A stretch of 64,000 nt of DNA, from contig CP054180.1 of NCBI GenBank assembly GCA_015709635.1, positions 1,922,001 through 1,986,000 on the forward strand, written 5' to 3'. The translations under genes and the position numbers were made by a program. Below are positions 1 to 8,936 of the stretch, one piece after another. Origin of the DNA: Gammaproteobacteria bacterium (lineage in GTDB: Bacteria > Pseudomonadota > Gammaproteobacteria > Burkholderiales > Nitrosomonadaceae). The notes under the pieces were generated by a model that searched no databases, had not been told where the DNA came from, and saw only the letters and a list, made by a program, of their open reading frames with translations. How positions within the stretch are numbered: position 1 is the first letter of the stretch; each line of letters opens with the position of its first letter.

Positions 1-70
1 TTTGGAATTTATTAAACTGTCTCGACAATTGCATTGACTTTCAAATGAGCCAAACCAAACTCGCATAGGC

Positions 71-189
71 TAATTAATTTTAATGCCATATCTTTAATTA
101 GTTGTTTTTGGCTGCGAAAGATGTTTAACTAAGGAAAGAGTTTAATTAAACATGGCCGATCAAATCTAATTAACGCCGCTCGCTAATTA
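71..189. promoter_or_regulatory. Cluster of five TAATTA sites upstream of fic
   Basis: TAATTA occurs at 71, 95, 143, 167 and 184 in the AT-rich leader of the Fic gene. The first four lie on a 24-base grid (steps of 24, 48 and 24). The copy at 143 sits in the perfect 12-base palindrome GTTTAATTAAAC at 140-151. This could be a regulator-binding array or a partition/origin-type site of the element; AT-richness alone could also produce some copies. Confidence 0.35.
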
Positions 190-205
190 AAGATAGAAAC
201 AACCT

Positions 206-1378
206 ATGAAGAAGGTCAGAGAAACAGGTGAACTTGTATCTTGCTCGGTAGCAGATGAAAAATATCAGGCCTTTGTTCCGGTCACTCTGCCTCCCAAACC
301 ACCGCTGGATATGGGGCAGCTTGGCAATTTGCTGGCCTCCGCCAGTTCCGCTCTTGGTCGTCTGGATGGTCTGGCCGGTTTTTTGCCGGATATTGGGTTG
401 TTCATTTACATGTATGTCCGGAAAGAAGCACTGTTGTCTTCCCAGATTGAAGGGACACAATCGAGCTTTTCCGATCTTCTGATTCATGAAAGCGAAGCAG
501 CTCCCGGCGCACCTTATGAAGAGGATGTTCAGGATGTCTCCAATTACATAGCAGCGCTGAATCATGGCCTGGAACGTATGCGTGGCGGATTCCCACTATC
601 CTTGCGCCTGATCCGGGAAATTCATGAAACCCTGCTTTCAAAAGGACGCGGTTCCACCAAAATGCCAGGTGAGTTTCGCCGGTCGCAAAACTGGATCGGC
701 GGCCCACGTCCCTCAAAAGCCCGGTTTGTTCCACCTCCTCCGGAGCGGCTGGAAGAATGCCTCGGCGCTTTAGAAAAGTTCTTTCATGCGGATGATGACG
801 GTCTGCCGGTTCTCATCCGCGCCGCGCTGGCCCATGTGCAGTTTGAAACCATCCATCCATTTCTGGATGGTAATGGCCGTGTCGGGCGTTTGCTCATTAC
901 GTTGCTTCTCTGCGCCGATGGCGTTCTGAAAGAGCCAATTCTTTATCTCTCGCTTTGGTTCAAGACTCGGCGGGATGAATATTACGATCAGCTGCAATAC
1001 ATCCGCGATACCGGTGACTGGGAAGAATGGGTGAGCTTTTTCCTGCGCGGTGTCATTGAAACCGCCGATCAGGGCGTGGCTACTGCCAAGCGCATTCTTG
1101 ACCTGTTCGATGCAGACCAGCGCAGGGTCGAAACAGCTCTCGGCAAGGCTGCGCCATCGTCTCTGAAGATACTTGCCCACATGCGAAAAAAACCGGTTAT
1201 TGCTCCAAAGGATTTGGTCACTCCACTGGGACTTACCATGCCGACCATCAATACAGCCCTCCAGCATCTGGAGAAAGCCAGAATCGTACAGGAAATAACC
1301 GGTCGCCAGCGTGACCGGTTATTTGCGTATAAAGCCTATCTCACTATTCTGGGAGAAGGCACCGAACCATTGGCGTAA
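206..1378 (+). CDS. Fic family protein (class II, self-inhibited AMPylase type)
   Basis: A 390-residue Fic/DOC protein, expected to transfer AMP or another nucleotide moiety to hydroxyl side chains of target proteins. The Fic loop HPFLDGNGRVGR is complete at about residues 217-228, with the catalytic His and phosphate-binding Gly/Asn/Arg. An inhibitory-helix motif of the (S/T)xxxE(G/N) type, SSQIEG, lies at about 78-83, before the Fic core, which defines class II proteins. The C-terminal 80 residues look like a winged helix, common in Fic proteins fused to a DNA-binding domain. The start is the ATG at 206. It stands alone, with the TAATTA cluster upstream. No separate antitoxin is needed for this class. 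Targets are unknown. Confidence 0.9.
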   Translation: MKKVRETGELVSCSVADEKYQAFVPVTLPPKPPLDMGQLGNLLASASSALGRLDGLAGFLPDIGLFIYMYVRKEALLSSQIEGTQSSFSDLLIHESEAAPGAPYEEDVQDVSNYIAALNHGLERMRGGFPLSLRLIREIHETLLSKGRGSTKMPGEFRRSQNWIGGPRPSKARFVPPPPERLEECLGALEKFFHADDDGLPVLIRAALAHVQFETIHPFLDGNGRVGRLLITLLLCADGVLKEPILYLSLWFKTRRDEYYDQLQYIRDTGDWEEWVSFFLRGVIETADQGVATAKRILDLFDADQRRVETALGKAAPSSLKILAHMRKKPVIAPKDLVTPLGLTMPTINTALQHLEKARIVQEITGRQRDRLFAYKAYLTILGEGTEPLA

Positions 1379-1417
1379 TCACGATTCTTAGAGACAACAG
1401 AAATTGACTGGAGCTTT

Positions 1418-2053
1418 CTACCCCGATAACAAACCCATTAAAAAATCAAAATGAGTTTTGCGAATTTGTTTATAACGTCCACCTAGAATGTCATGAATTT
1501 TGTTCTCACTAAGATTACCAGGGTAGTCACTTGCGTGTCGTATCAATATGCGGGGATTGAGGTGCAAGCGATTGCGCAAATCGGCCAAATCGGAGAGATG
1601 TTGCGGCGTAAGTTTGATCCATTCCATCGGGGGAAGCACACGCCAAGCGTTCAAGACAAAGTGAACATGTTCCTTCGGCGCTTTGTCACGAACACCAGCC
1701 AACCAATGATCGATTGCACTGGGCTTGATTGCGCCATTCAGTGATCCTGCAATATTGAGAAGAGCGATTGCGCCGATACCCGTTCGTTCATGTTCAAGTT
1801 GAAGCTCTTTTCGGAGCTCAGGAATAATCTTGATCCATTTTGGCATCTCCGACCAGCGCTTGAGCACATAATTCCAATGATCAGGATGCGCCGTTCTCGT
1901 TTTGCCATTGAGCCAGCGATTGACCATCGCGGCATCAAGACCTTTTGGGCGGTCATTTGCGCCACGCAACATGGCTGAAGCACCAGCACCGCTTGAGATT
2001 TTCAATTCCTGAAGATACTGCCGCAGCTCATCAGATATTGTAATCAATTCCAT
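1418..2053 (-). CDS. Protein of three tandem ~70-residue repeats, unknown function
   Basis: I do not recognise this 211-residue protein. Reading it against itself shows three consecutive units of about 70 residues (roughly 3-71, 73-141 and 145-211). Each has the pattern I-K/T-L, a leucine-spaced helix, a small-residue segment near GxxAxLL, a segment ending in a short helix (NRWLNG, DHWLAG, HDILGG), then a helix with HxxFVLxxW or the like. The spacing looks like a repeated helical, possibly helix-turn-helix, module. A modular DNA- or RNA-binding regulator is a guess. It converges with fic, 40 bases away, and its first ATG at 2053 is the natural start. Confidence 0.75.
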   Translation of the reverse strand: MELITISDELRQYLQELKISSGAGASAMLRGANDRPKGLDAAMVNRWLNGKTRTAHPDHWNYVLKRWSEMPKWIKIIPELRKELQLEHERTGIGAIALLNIAGSLNGAIKPSAIDHWLAGVRDKAPKEHVHFVLNAWRVLPPMEWIKLTPQHLSDLADLRNRLHLNPRILIRHASDYPGNLSENKIHDILGGRYKQIRKTHFDFLMGLLSG

Positions 2054-2279
2054 GTCTATGACCTGCCAATTTCAAATCCTACTCCCCTAAAGAATATTCA
2101 CGCAATCGCTGGACTCATGCAAGTAACATAAGTTGTGCGGAGAATATGGCGCATATACGAGACACCAAAAACCCAGTGACGAAATGAATTCGGGATATTG
2201 GAATTGTTGGCCTTACCATAAATTTCATAATCGTTGAATTACCCCTAATTTATATAAAGCTTTATTCAAATTTTAACTA

Positions 2280-2309
2280 TTTACATATTTACCTTTTCTT
2301 CACGATAAT
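2280..2309 (+). promoter_or_regulatory. Predicted sigma-70 promoter for the 2469 gene
   Basis: TTTACA at 2280-2285 is followed after 18 bases by GATAAT at 2304-2309, in an otherwise empty AT-rich stretch. Transcription from here would give a leader of about 150 bases that turns abruptly GC-rich after 2400, ending at a strong ribosome-binding site. The rest of 2054-2468 shows no gene that I can support. Confidence 0.4.
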
Positions 2310-2468
2310 CCCCTACACTCGAACTGGATCAGGATTGGTGCGCGATAACAATATAAAAGCGCATAGCAAAATAATTCAACCTGACCAAACAGGGGATTGA
2401 AGCCGAAGCCGACCATCGTTCCGCACAGCGGAGGGGGTCGGCCCACGGGATTAAAGAGGGGAGACGTC

Positions 2469-3302
2469 ATGGCTCTCGGGCCGGGAACAGGATCGCAGGA
2501 TCTTTCACGCAAGGGTAGCCTTACGGCGCACTGGCCGGAAGCGGATTCCCTTAAAGGGATCGAAATCGTTCCGGAGGCGGTGGAGACGGCCAGCCCGGAT
2601 TCTTCCGTTTTTGCCCTGGGAAGCAGACAAGGCGACCGGCTGCGTCATAATTTTGCGCTGGCCGTGAAAGACGGCACTCTCGAAAAGTCCAGCGTTCAGC
2701 TTGGCCCGGCGGCCGATGCGGCGCGGGTCATGGCCGAGAAGCAAAAAGAAGAGCGGCGCAAGCAGGATGAAAACCTGCGGTTCGTGCGAATGCTTCAGGA
2801 TATTCAGGATCGCCTGCGCGGGATCGAGGCAGGACTGGCGGCGAAATACGGCAAAAACTTTGCGGAAGATCTGGCCAAGCGCTATCTCAAGAAAGAGGAA
2901 GCGGATCGTCTGCTGGCGATCCAGGATGAAGAAGAGCGCAAGCACCAGATCGCTTTGGCTATCAAGCGGCGCGTTGACAAAGGTGAAATCGATGCGCCGG
3001 AGCTTTCAGCACCTGAATATAAAGAGTGGCTGGAGACGCATGAGGAAAAACGGAGCGTTCTGGAAGCCCAAGCGCAGGAAGCGATTGCCGATGTGAAGGC
3101 GGGAGAAAAGGTCGAAGTTAGCGAGCAAGTTGCATATAAAGCAAAAGATTTGGCTAAAGATAATGGTTTGGCAAATACATTCTTAGATGCTTCCTCGAAT
3201 TCTATTCGAGAAGCTAATTCGGGAGATCAGAATTTGGATGATATGTTTGCTTCTGGCGATAGCTCTCAACCAAAACCCAATGCTAATAAACCGTTCAGTT
3301 AA
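2469..3302 (+). CDS. Hypothetical charged coiled-coil protein
   Basis: Not recognised. The frame is open from a TTG at 2397, but the ATG at 2469 is preceded by a strong GAGGGGAG Shine-Dalgarno and is the better start, giving 277 residues. Residues from about 90 to 220 are rich in Lys, Glu, Arg and Gln and leucine-spaced, typical of a long coiled coil. The ends are low in complexity. There is no signal peptide or membrane segment. The GC-rich first two thirds give way to an AT-rich last 180 bases, which suggests a chimeric or exchanged 3' end. It converges on the next gene with a four-base overlap of stop codons. Confidence 0.65.
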   Translation: MALGPGTGSQDLSRKGSLTAHWPEADSLKGIEIVPEAVETASPDSSVFALGSRQGDRLRHNFALAVKDGTLEKSSVQLGPAADAARVMAEKQKEERRKQDENLRFVRMLQDIQDRLRGIEAGLAAKYGKNFAEDLAKRYLKKEEADRLLAIQDEEERKHQIALAIKRRVDKGEIDAPELSAPEYKEWLETHEEKRSVLEAQAQEAIADVKAGEKVEVSEQVAYKAKDLAKDNGLANTFLDASSNSIREANSGDQNLDDMFASGDSSQPKPNANKPFS

Positions 3303-3826
3303 TACTGTAGAGCGGCTTGAGGGCCAGGGGTGGCTGCTAGAGTTTTTGTTTTATTGTGCGAAAATGTAAATAAGGCGTCTGTTGCGACGTTTTTTGCCTT
3401 ATTGACACCTTCTCTATAGCTCATGGCGTTAGACCAGGGTTCGCCATCGATAAAATACATCATCGAAGTTCCCGCGCCAGATTTCGGATTTTTTTCTACG
3501 AAGTACTCTGCATTCACGCCGAATTTTCTCAGCTCTTGCTGGGCTCTTTCTCCTACCTGCTGGAGCGTGACATGCTTGGGAATATCGGCACCGGCGGTAA
3601 TGGCGATACTAACCACTTCGCGTCCTTTAGAATAATCGCCTGCCCGGCTCAGAAAATTGTCGCCGCGAGCGGGATTGGAGACAAACTGCACGGATTGAGC
3701 GATCTGCACGGGCTGCTGGGCCTGTACATCGTTGGAGGCGGCGAAGGGTATGGCTGCCATGGTCAGCATAAGGAGGCCAACACCTGCCTGTTTTGCAAAG
3801 CTCCCTTTTACATTCGGCGCGCTCAT
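3299..3826 (-). CDS. Hypothetical secreted protein with signal peptide
   Basis: This 175-residue protein has a lysine near the N-terminus, a hydrophobic stretch (about 14-30) and an Ala-rich cleavage region ending near VQAQ, so it is very likely exported to the periplasm. The mature part has no motif that I know. It could be an accessory protein of the element's envelope apparatus (compare the operon at 6927-11330), but no coupling in the sequence supports that. Start at ATG 3826; a GGGGGAATTTCGTT stretch just upstream can serve as ribosome-binding site. Confidence 0.65.
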   Translation of the reverse strand: MSAPNVKGSFAKQAGVGLLMLTMAAIPFAASNDVQAQQPVQIAQSVQFVSNPARGDNFLSRAGDYSKGREVVSIAITAGADIPKHVTLQQVGERAQQELRKFGVNAEYFVEKNPKSGAGTSMMYFIDGEPWSNAMSYREGVNKAKNVATDALFTFSHNKTKTLAATPGPQAALQY

Positions 3827-4194
3827 AACGAAATTCCCCCTTGCGAAATTCCCTCTAGAAAATGATTAGTGCTACGATACGTATCATTATTCGATGGAAA
3901 AATCAAGTCCTCCGCGAATGATATTTTCTATAGTCTTAAAATATTGAGTCGAGCAAGGCGCTCTTTAAGAAATATCGTTAAAAAACGACGCGGAAAGACG
4001 GCATTAAAGATGCGCGTCAAGATTTATGCTGTTTTATGCATAAAATAAACATTTCGATACGGTATTTCGATACGATTGTGGTGTAGGTGCTGTGATCACC
4101 AGAAGGTAAAGGTGCAGAATCATTGCCATAATAACTATTTCTTAAAGATAGTAGAAATTAACGGGATAATTTCTACCTAAATTACCATAACATA
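3827..4194. promoter_or_regulatory. Divergent intergenic region with direct and inverted repeats
   Basis: This 368-base gap separates two divergent genes and holds no ORF that I trust. It contains the direct repeat ATTTCGATACG at 4051-4061 and 4064-4074, with a related CGATACGTATC palindrome-like segment near 3874. It also has a perfect 10-base inverted repeat at 4151-4176 (GTAGAAATTA, six-base loop, TAATTTCTAC) just before the metallopeptidase gene. These are candidate operators, or the inverted repeat may be a leader hairpin. Confidence 0.45.
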
Positions 4195-5070
4195 GTGAAA
4201 AATAAAAAAAAGTATGTCGCCACAGAAGATTCTTTAGATTTTTCTGAAATAGTGGCCAATGCTCTTGGCATCCCCTTTGACAAAAACCAAACAAAAGAAA
4301 ATGCTTACAAATTATATGATCTCTACTACAAAGATATATCTCTGGTTCTTCCTGAAGAAACACACAACTGCCGGTTTGATAATTTTGCCTCAGGCAGTTT
4401 TGTAGCCTTTGCCGATCAAGAAAAAAACATACCTCTCATTAATATCGATCAACAATGGTCAATGTTTTTCCTGGACGCAAATATTCTAACGTGCATCAGA
4501 ACTTTTCACGTTTTAGCAGAAGAAGAAGCACATCAGAATGCCATTATTTTTATGGAGAATTTAGAAACTTTTAGAAATCCGCTGTCACATGAAACAATAC
4601 GTGAAAAAATGAAGCCATTCATAGTGAAGTACGTTGAAATTCTGCCGATTGCCAATTTACTAACAATGTGCATGTTTGGCTTTATACTTTGCCACGAACT
4701 GGCTCATCATAATCTTGGACATATTTATGAAGCTTCGCATAAGCAGCAGGAGCTCGATGCAGACACTCAAGGATTTCAATATTTAAAACGTGTAAGTCAT
4801 CAGTTTGAACAGCTGGAATTTTTGAAAATCCCACCAAATATGCTGGGCGCTCCGGTAATTGCAATGATCTATTTGCAAGCACTTGAAGCAGTTGGAATCA
4901 TTTCTACCTCTGGGGACACACACCCTTCTGTACCCCAGAGAACTCAGAGTCTTTACGAGCAATTTAATAAGGCTGCTGATAAAGAAGCACGATATTTATA
5001 TAATGGTCTTCGGCTAAGCTGCGTGGAATTCATCGACGAAATGAGTAAGATGAAAAATGCCAGCTGTTAA
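4195..5070 (+). CDS. HExxH zinc metallopeptidase, Lit/U49-like
   Basis: A 291-residue protein with the zinc-binding motif HELAHH at 167-172 at the end of a hydrophobic helix, and ELDAD at 186-190, which can supply the third zinc ligand. This layout recalls M48-type and Lit (peptidase U49) proteins; Lit of prophage e14 cleaves EF-Tu on phage infection. Family membership is an inference from motif and size. The frame opens with GTG at 4195 and has no clear ribosome-binding site; the first in-frame ATG is far inside, so GTG is the likely start. It lies 19 bases after the inverted repeat at 4151-4176. The low GC differs from the neighbours. Confidence 0.7.
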   Translation: MKNKKKYVATEDSLDFSEIVANALGIPFDKNQTKENAYKLYDLYYKDISLVLPEETHNCRFDNFASGSFVAFADQEKNIPLINIDQQWSMFFLDANILTCIRTFHVLAEEEAHQNAIIFMENLETFRNPLSHETIREKMKPFIVKYVEILPIANLLTMCMFGFILCHELAHHNLGHIYEASHKQQELDADTQGFQYLKRVSHQFEQLEFLKIPPNMLGAPVIAMIYLQALEAVGIISTSGDTHPSVPQRTQSLYEQFNKAADKEARYLYNGLRLSCVEFIDEMSKMKNASC

Positions 5071-5158
5071 GTATCTGTATCTTGATATATTTTTAAATTC
5101 CAATTTTTTGTCTTGCAAGAGTAATAAATCAATCCTGAGATAATCTGTCCCGATGATC

Positions 5159-5887
5159 TCACACCTCAAAATCAAAACTTACCTTGACGTTTCTCTCGGC
5201 TGCTTGTTCAAGTGTTTTCTGCCTAATCTTATCAGCCAAATCAACACTGCGACAAAACATATACGCGTCTTGATAAGGCAGACGGCCTCTCTTATCACGT
5301 ATTAAAAAATCACAGTCTTCAGCTTCTAATAACATATAGCCAAAATCAGGATGGACAGCATGCGCACAAGTCTCATGCAAAGCTGTTTTTCCACTGACAG
5401 GATGCTGGAAGTTTACTGGCAAGCCAGCTTCGATATATGCCTCCCCAAAGGGAACATCGTTATATCCAGCAGCTTCAAAAAAGGCGAGCCCCAAATCGAG
5501 AAGCTTCTGTTCCCTTTGTACTAATGGCGATACATTTTCCTCTTGAGCGGCAGCATATTTCTCAGCCAAACCTCTTGTCCGCCTGATCAGTGAATCGATG
5601 GTTTCGTCAAGAACATCTTTCATGGCTTTATGAATCTCTTCGCCCTTCTGGTACCGTACATTCTTCAGTTCGCTGACAAGATTCCTCATATATAGAGAAA
5701 AATTATCTAAGGGCTCATTCATTGAAATAAAGCCTCGTCTAGGTCTTCTCTCAATAAGATATGAGCCACCTTTTTTAACCAAGGTTGCTAATGAAACAGA
5801 TGATCCTTCAATTATCTGTTTAGCATGTGTATTCCATATTTTGGTATTCAAATCCTTTCCAGCCTCTAACAGATTCACGATACTCAA
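5159..5887 (-). CDS. Hypothetical protein with an ankyrin-like C-terminal segment
   Basis: This 242-residue soluble protein has a helical, charged N-terminal half. Its C-terminal part resembles one or two ankyrin repeats: residues around GKTALHETCAHA, then a loop and DKRGRLPYQDA, near 160-220. Such repeats mediate protein contact. It lies 10 bases downstream of the 5898-6788 gene on the same strand, so the two are probably one operon. I cannot assign a function; an effector/partner or toxin/immunity pair is possible but unsupported. Confidence 0.6.
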   Translation of the reverse strand: MSIVNLLEAGKDLNTKIWNTHAKQIIEGSSVSLATLVKKGGSYLIERRPRRGFISMNEPLDNFSLYMRNLVSELKNVRYQKGEEIHKAMKDVLDETIDSLIRRTRGLAEKYAAAQEENVSPLVQREQKLLDLGLAFFEAAGYNDVPFGEAYIEAGLPVNFQHPVSGKTALHETCAHAVHPDFGYMLLEAEDCDFLIRDKRGRLPYQDAYMFCRSVDLADKIRQKTLEQAAERNVKVSFDFEV

Positions 5888-5897
5888 GTCAACAATA

Positions 5898-6788
5898 TCA
5901 ATTATTTCTAATGAATTTCAGCAGGTTGCACTCATTTTTCTTCGCCCAATCAACCAGATAATCGGGCAAATCTGATGACATAACTTTCTCATTAATTTCC
6001 GAAGGAATCTGTCTATCCAAAAAAAGAAGGCAATTGGCTTTTGCTCCGTCAAAAACAGTGTCGTTGATTGCGATAAGATAATAAATATGGTTGCTACCGC
6101 TTTTCATATCTTTCAGATAACAAATCAAATTGTCTTCTGGTGACATTACAATCCATCCAGATAAACTGTCATCACGTTCAAGAGTAAATTTATAGCTTTT
6201 TCTATCGATCAACTTACCTTCTTTCAGATTGCCTTTTGTAAAAACTGTAGCAATCGCAACATGAGGATTTGATGAGCTATCAATTTTTAGGCTGATTTCT
6301 GAAAGCTTCTGATTTATCTCACAACCACAATAACTCCCCGTGTATTCGCCATATAAATTATCAGAATTTAAAGCCGGACATTCTGAGTTATTTTCAAATA
6401 GAAAGCCTTCGAGACAAGACGCCACTTTGGAATAATCATTAACTCCCCATAGTTTTTCAGTAGTTAACAACGACCAACGATTATCTTTTTCTGTTAGCCA
6501 AATATCTAAAGCGATTAATCTCTCTGGCTTCATTTCTTTGTGGTCACCTACACAAAATTTCCGAAAGTTATCGTGTTCCCCGAAATCAATGGTTTTTATA
6601 TCTCTGTAAGGTGCCTCAATCGAATTGCGCTCCTCATCTGCCAGGTTCTCATATGCCTCCTCAATCCATGTAGCAAGAGTGCTCCAGGACACGTTACCTC
6701 CAAGTTCGCTTTTTGCTCTGTTATAAACAGCGAGAATTTCGGCGCGTAATAAAGCAATCTGGCGAGGGGTATAAGTATCTCTTTTCAT
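5898..6788 (-). CDS. Hypothetical protein, first gene of a two-gene operon
   Basis: Not recognised. This 296-residue soluble protein begins with a helical region containing TPRQIALLRAEI and SWSTLATWIEEAYENL, which looks like a small HTH- or sortase-independent targeting helix bundle, followed by a mixed alpha/beta region. Start at ATG 6788. AT-rich base use matches its partner at 5159-5887, with which it is almost contiguous. No signal peptide or membrane segment is visible. Confidence 0.6.
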   Translation of the reverse strand: MKRDTYTPRQIALLRAEILAVYNRAKSELGGNVSWSTLATWIEEAYENLADEERNSIEAPYRDIKTIDFGEHDNFRKFCVGDHKEMKPERLIALDIWLTEKDNRWSLLTTEKLWGVNDYSKVASCLEGFLFENNSECPALNSDNLYGEYTGSYCGCEINQKLSEISLKIDSSSNPHVAIATVFTKGNLKEGKLIDRKSYKFTLERDDSLSGWIVMSPEDNLICYLKDMKSGSNHIYYLIAINDTVFDGAKANCLLFLDRQIPSEINEKVMSSDLPDYLVDWAKKNECNLLKFIRNN

Positions 6789-6926
6789 TCGTTCTTTATC
6801 TCCTTTTCTTCAAGAACAACTCACTGAAAGCACTCATGCGAGGTTGTCACGAGGAGGGTGATTTTATCTGAAACCTATAATTTCCAGAGAATGAATTCAC
6901 GCAAATCATTACGGAGAAACTAGAGA

Positions 6927-7142
6927 ATGAATAACGCTGAAATATTTTTAGAGCCTGGACAAATTGCGCTGAATTTTCTGCTCAGTCTATTCGAGTATCA
7001 AATTGAAATGCTTGATCCGGCTCTGCATACAGTCCTGTCAGGCATGATCGCAACTGTCATTTGGTCATGGGCATTCAGAATTTGCTTTGAAATCACAAAA
7101 AGAGCCTTTGGTTTCGGTAGCAGTAGAGGTCATTACCGATGA
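6927..7142 (+). CDS. Small membrane protein before the coupling ATPase
   Basis: A 71-residue protein with one clear hydrophobic segment (about 34-54) and a short basic C-terminal tail. ATG at 6927 follows GGAGAAACTAGAGA. Its TGA overlaps the ATG of the coupling ATPase in an ATGA junction, so the two are translationally coupled. By position it may anchor or assist the ATPase, as small membrane partners do for other type IV coupling proteins; the sequence shows only one membrane span. Confidence 0.7.
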   Translation: MNNAEIFLEPGQIALNFLLSLFEYQIEMLDPALHTVLSGMIATVIWSWAFRICFEITKRAFGFGSSRGHYR

Positions 7143-8863
7143 GTTTTAGCGAGCTTTATGCTCTATATATATTGTATGCAATTGGCTTTCTAACGAATGA
7201 AGAAGCCATTTCTATTTTAATTTCTTATGTAGGATTTTGTTTAGTAGCGTTATTTGCTACTCGCACGGTTTTAATACTTTTCTCCAGGAAGATTGGTATC
7301 TACCATCCGGATTATTACCGTCTTTGGCCCAGACTTCCATGGCGGTCACTCATGATCATCTGGAATGACATTCGAATCTGGATCGAGCGTACCTTTCAGA
7401 TGGGAAATCGGGCTACGGGCGGGTTTTCCAACGCACTCAATACGCTTACGCTTCTTTATAAACCCGGCCATATCCTGCTTGGCAGAGCCTTTGCTTGGGG
7501 ATTTGGATTACTTCAGCCTGTTGGGATTGAAGTTGTACGGCACATTTTCATGTATGCCATGACCGCTGCTGGTAAGACAACGGCGCTTATAACGATACTT
7601 TCCACATGGTGCAATAGCGTTTTTGTCATAGACCCGAAGGCGCAAATCACCAACGCCCTTTTTGAACATGACTGGCGAACTTGGTATGTACTCGATCCAT
7701 ACGGTATTTCAAATGCAACCAGCAGCGCCTGCTTTAATACCATTGATTGCATTAAGACAGCAATGGAACGTGATGGCGACCAAGCTGCAGTTCTCTGGGC
7801 CATGCGCATTGCCCAGGCATTGGTCATCACGCCAAGCGGTTCCAGAACACCGTATTTTTCTGATACCGCACGCGGTTTTCTTGTCGGTGTCATTCTTCAT
7901 GTAATCAGCTACCATCCGGATGAAGAGCACAACCTGCCTTACATACGAAGCTTACAGGTCAATGGTTATCGTGTTTTCGATCCAAAAACTGGAAAAGAAG
8001 AAACGACACCTGGAGAAGCTCAGCAGCTCCTGCTTCGCGCTATGCTTAATAACCCTGCTTTTGATGGTGCTATTGCTGGAGCCGCAGCCGCACTGGCAAA
8101 CGCGAGCGGAGAAACTGGAGGAAATATCCGTTCAACGTTGCTGGAGCAAACCAAGTGGCTGGACATTCCAGCCGTTCGTGATGTGCTTCGCAGCACAAGC
8201 CTCCCACTCAGCGACCTGAAAACCCGGAATGATGTCGTATTTTCCCTGACAGCTCCTGTTCTATCCATCCGCGAAGAACTCGCTCCGCTGTGCCGCCTGC
8301 TCACAAACATGACAGCTTATACCTTCGAATATATACGGGAAAAGAACGGTCAATGCCTGACTATTGTAGATGAATTGCCTAGTCAGGGTTACAACGAAAC
8401 ATTCGAGGTCATGCTGGCTGTTGCGAGAAGTTACGGGCAAACCGTACTCGGTATTTCGCAGAATATTGAGCTCATGAAAAAAGTTTATCCGAAATCCTGG
8501 GCGACATTTTCCGGTGAAGCAGATGCCGTGTTTTGGATGGCAACCAATCATAACGACACAGCTGATTATCTGGCGCAGACGCTTGGCAGAAAATCTCATG
8601 TCACCACTGACCCATATTCAGGTCGAAAAAACTACCGAGAAGTCGCTGTCATGGATGCCGATCAGATCAAACGTTTCTTGAGCCCGGACAGTGGCAACCT
8701 CATTGTCACCAGAGCAGGAATGCGAGCGCTCAAGCTTAAGAATGAGCCTTATTTCAAGGCATTGCCGGTTTGGAAATATGCCGCCGATCCCGATCATAAA
8801 GAAATCTTCTGGCGCAAGATTACCCGCAAGGCTTTTGATCGCAAACATAGATCAATCGATTAA
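7139..8863 (+). CDS. Type IV coupling protein, VirD4/TraG/TraD-like ATPase
   Basis: This 574-residue protein has a hydrophobic N-terminal region (about 1-48), then a nucleotide-binding domain with a Walker A of the AxxxxGKTT form (AMTAAGKTT, 140-148), directly followed by VFVIDPKAQI, the segment that in VirD4/TraG proteins follows Walker A. A Walker B-like TIVDELPSQG lies near 415. In the known family these hexameric ATPases hand DNA-protein or protein substrates to a type IV secretion channel at the inner membrane. It is the largest gene of a coupled operon that continues to 11330. No VirB channel genes are in the window. Confidence 0.85.
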   Translation: MSFSELYALYILYAIGFLTNEEAISILISYVGFCLVALFATRTVLILFSRKIGIYHPDYYRLWPRLPWRSLMIIWNDIRIWIERTFQMGNRATGGFSNALNTLTLLYKPGHILLGRAFAWGFGLLQPVGIEVVRHIFMYAMTAAGKTTALITILSTWCNSVFVIDPKAQITNALFEHDWRTWYVLDPYGISNATSSACFNTIDCIKTAMERDGDQAAVLWAMRIAQALVITPSGSRTPYFSDTARGFLVGVILHVISYHPDEEHNLPYIRSLQVNGYRVFDPKTGKEETTPGEAQQLLLRAMLNNPAFDGAIAGAAAALANASGETGGNIRSTLLEQTKWLDIPAVRDVLRSTSLPLSDLKTRNDVVFSLTAPVLSIREELAPLCRLLTNMTAYTFEYIREKNGQCLTIVDELPSQGYNETFEVMLAVARSYGQTVLGISQNIELMKKVYPKSWATFSGEADAVFWMATNHNDTADYLAQTLGRKSHVTTDPYSGRKNYREVAVMDADQIKRFLSPDSGNLIVTRAGMRALKLKNEPYFKALPVWKYAADPDHKEIFWRKITRKAFDRKHRSID

Positions 8864-8936
8864 AAGCTCATGAAATCAAAGATGAAAACATTATTCCATT
8901 TCTTAACAATCAATCACCCAAAAACAGGAGGTAATT

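Noticed and set aside
1069..2000. Antisense frames over fic and the three-repeat gene
   Set aside because: They are shadows of the clearly coding frames, without ribosome-binding sites or recognisable products.
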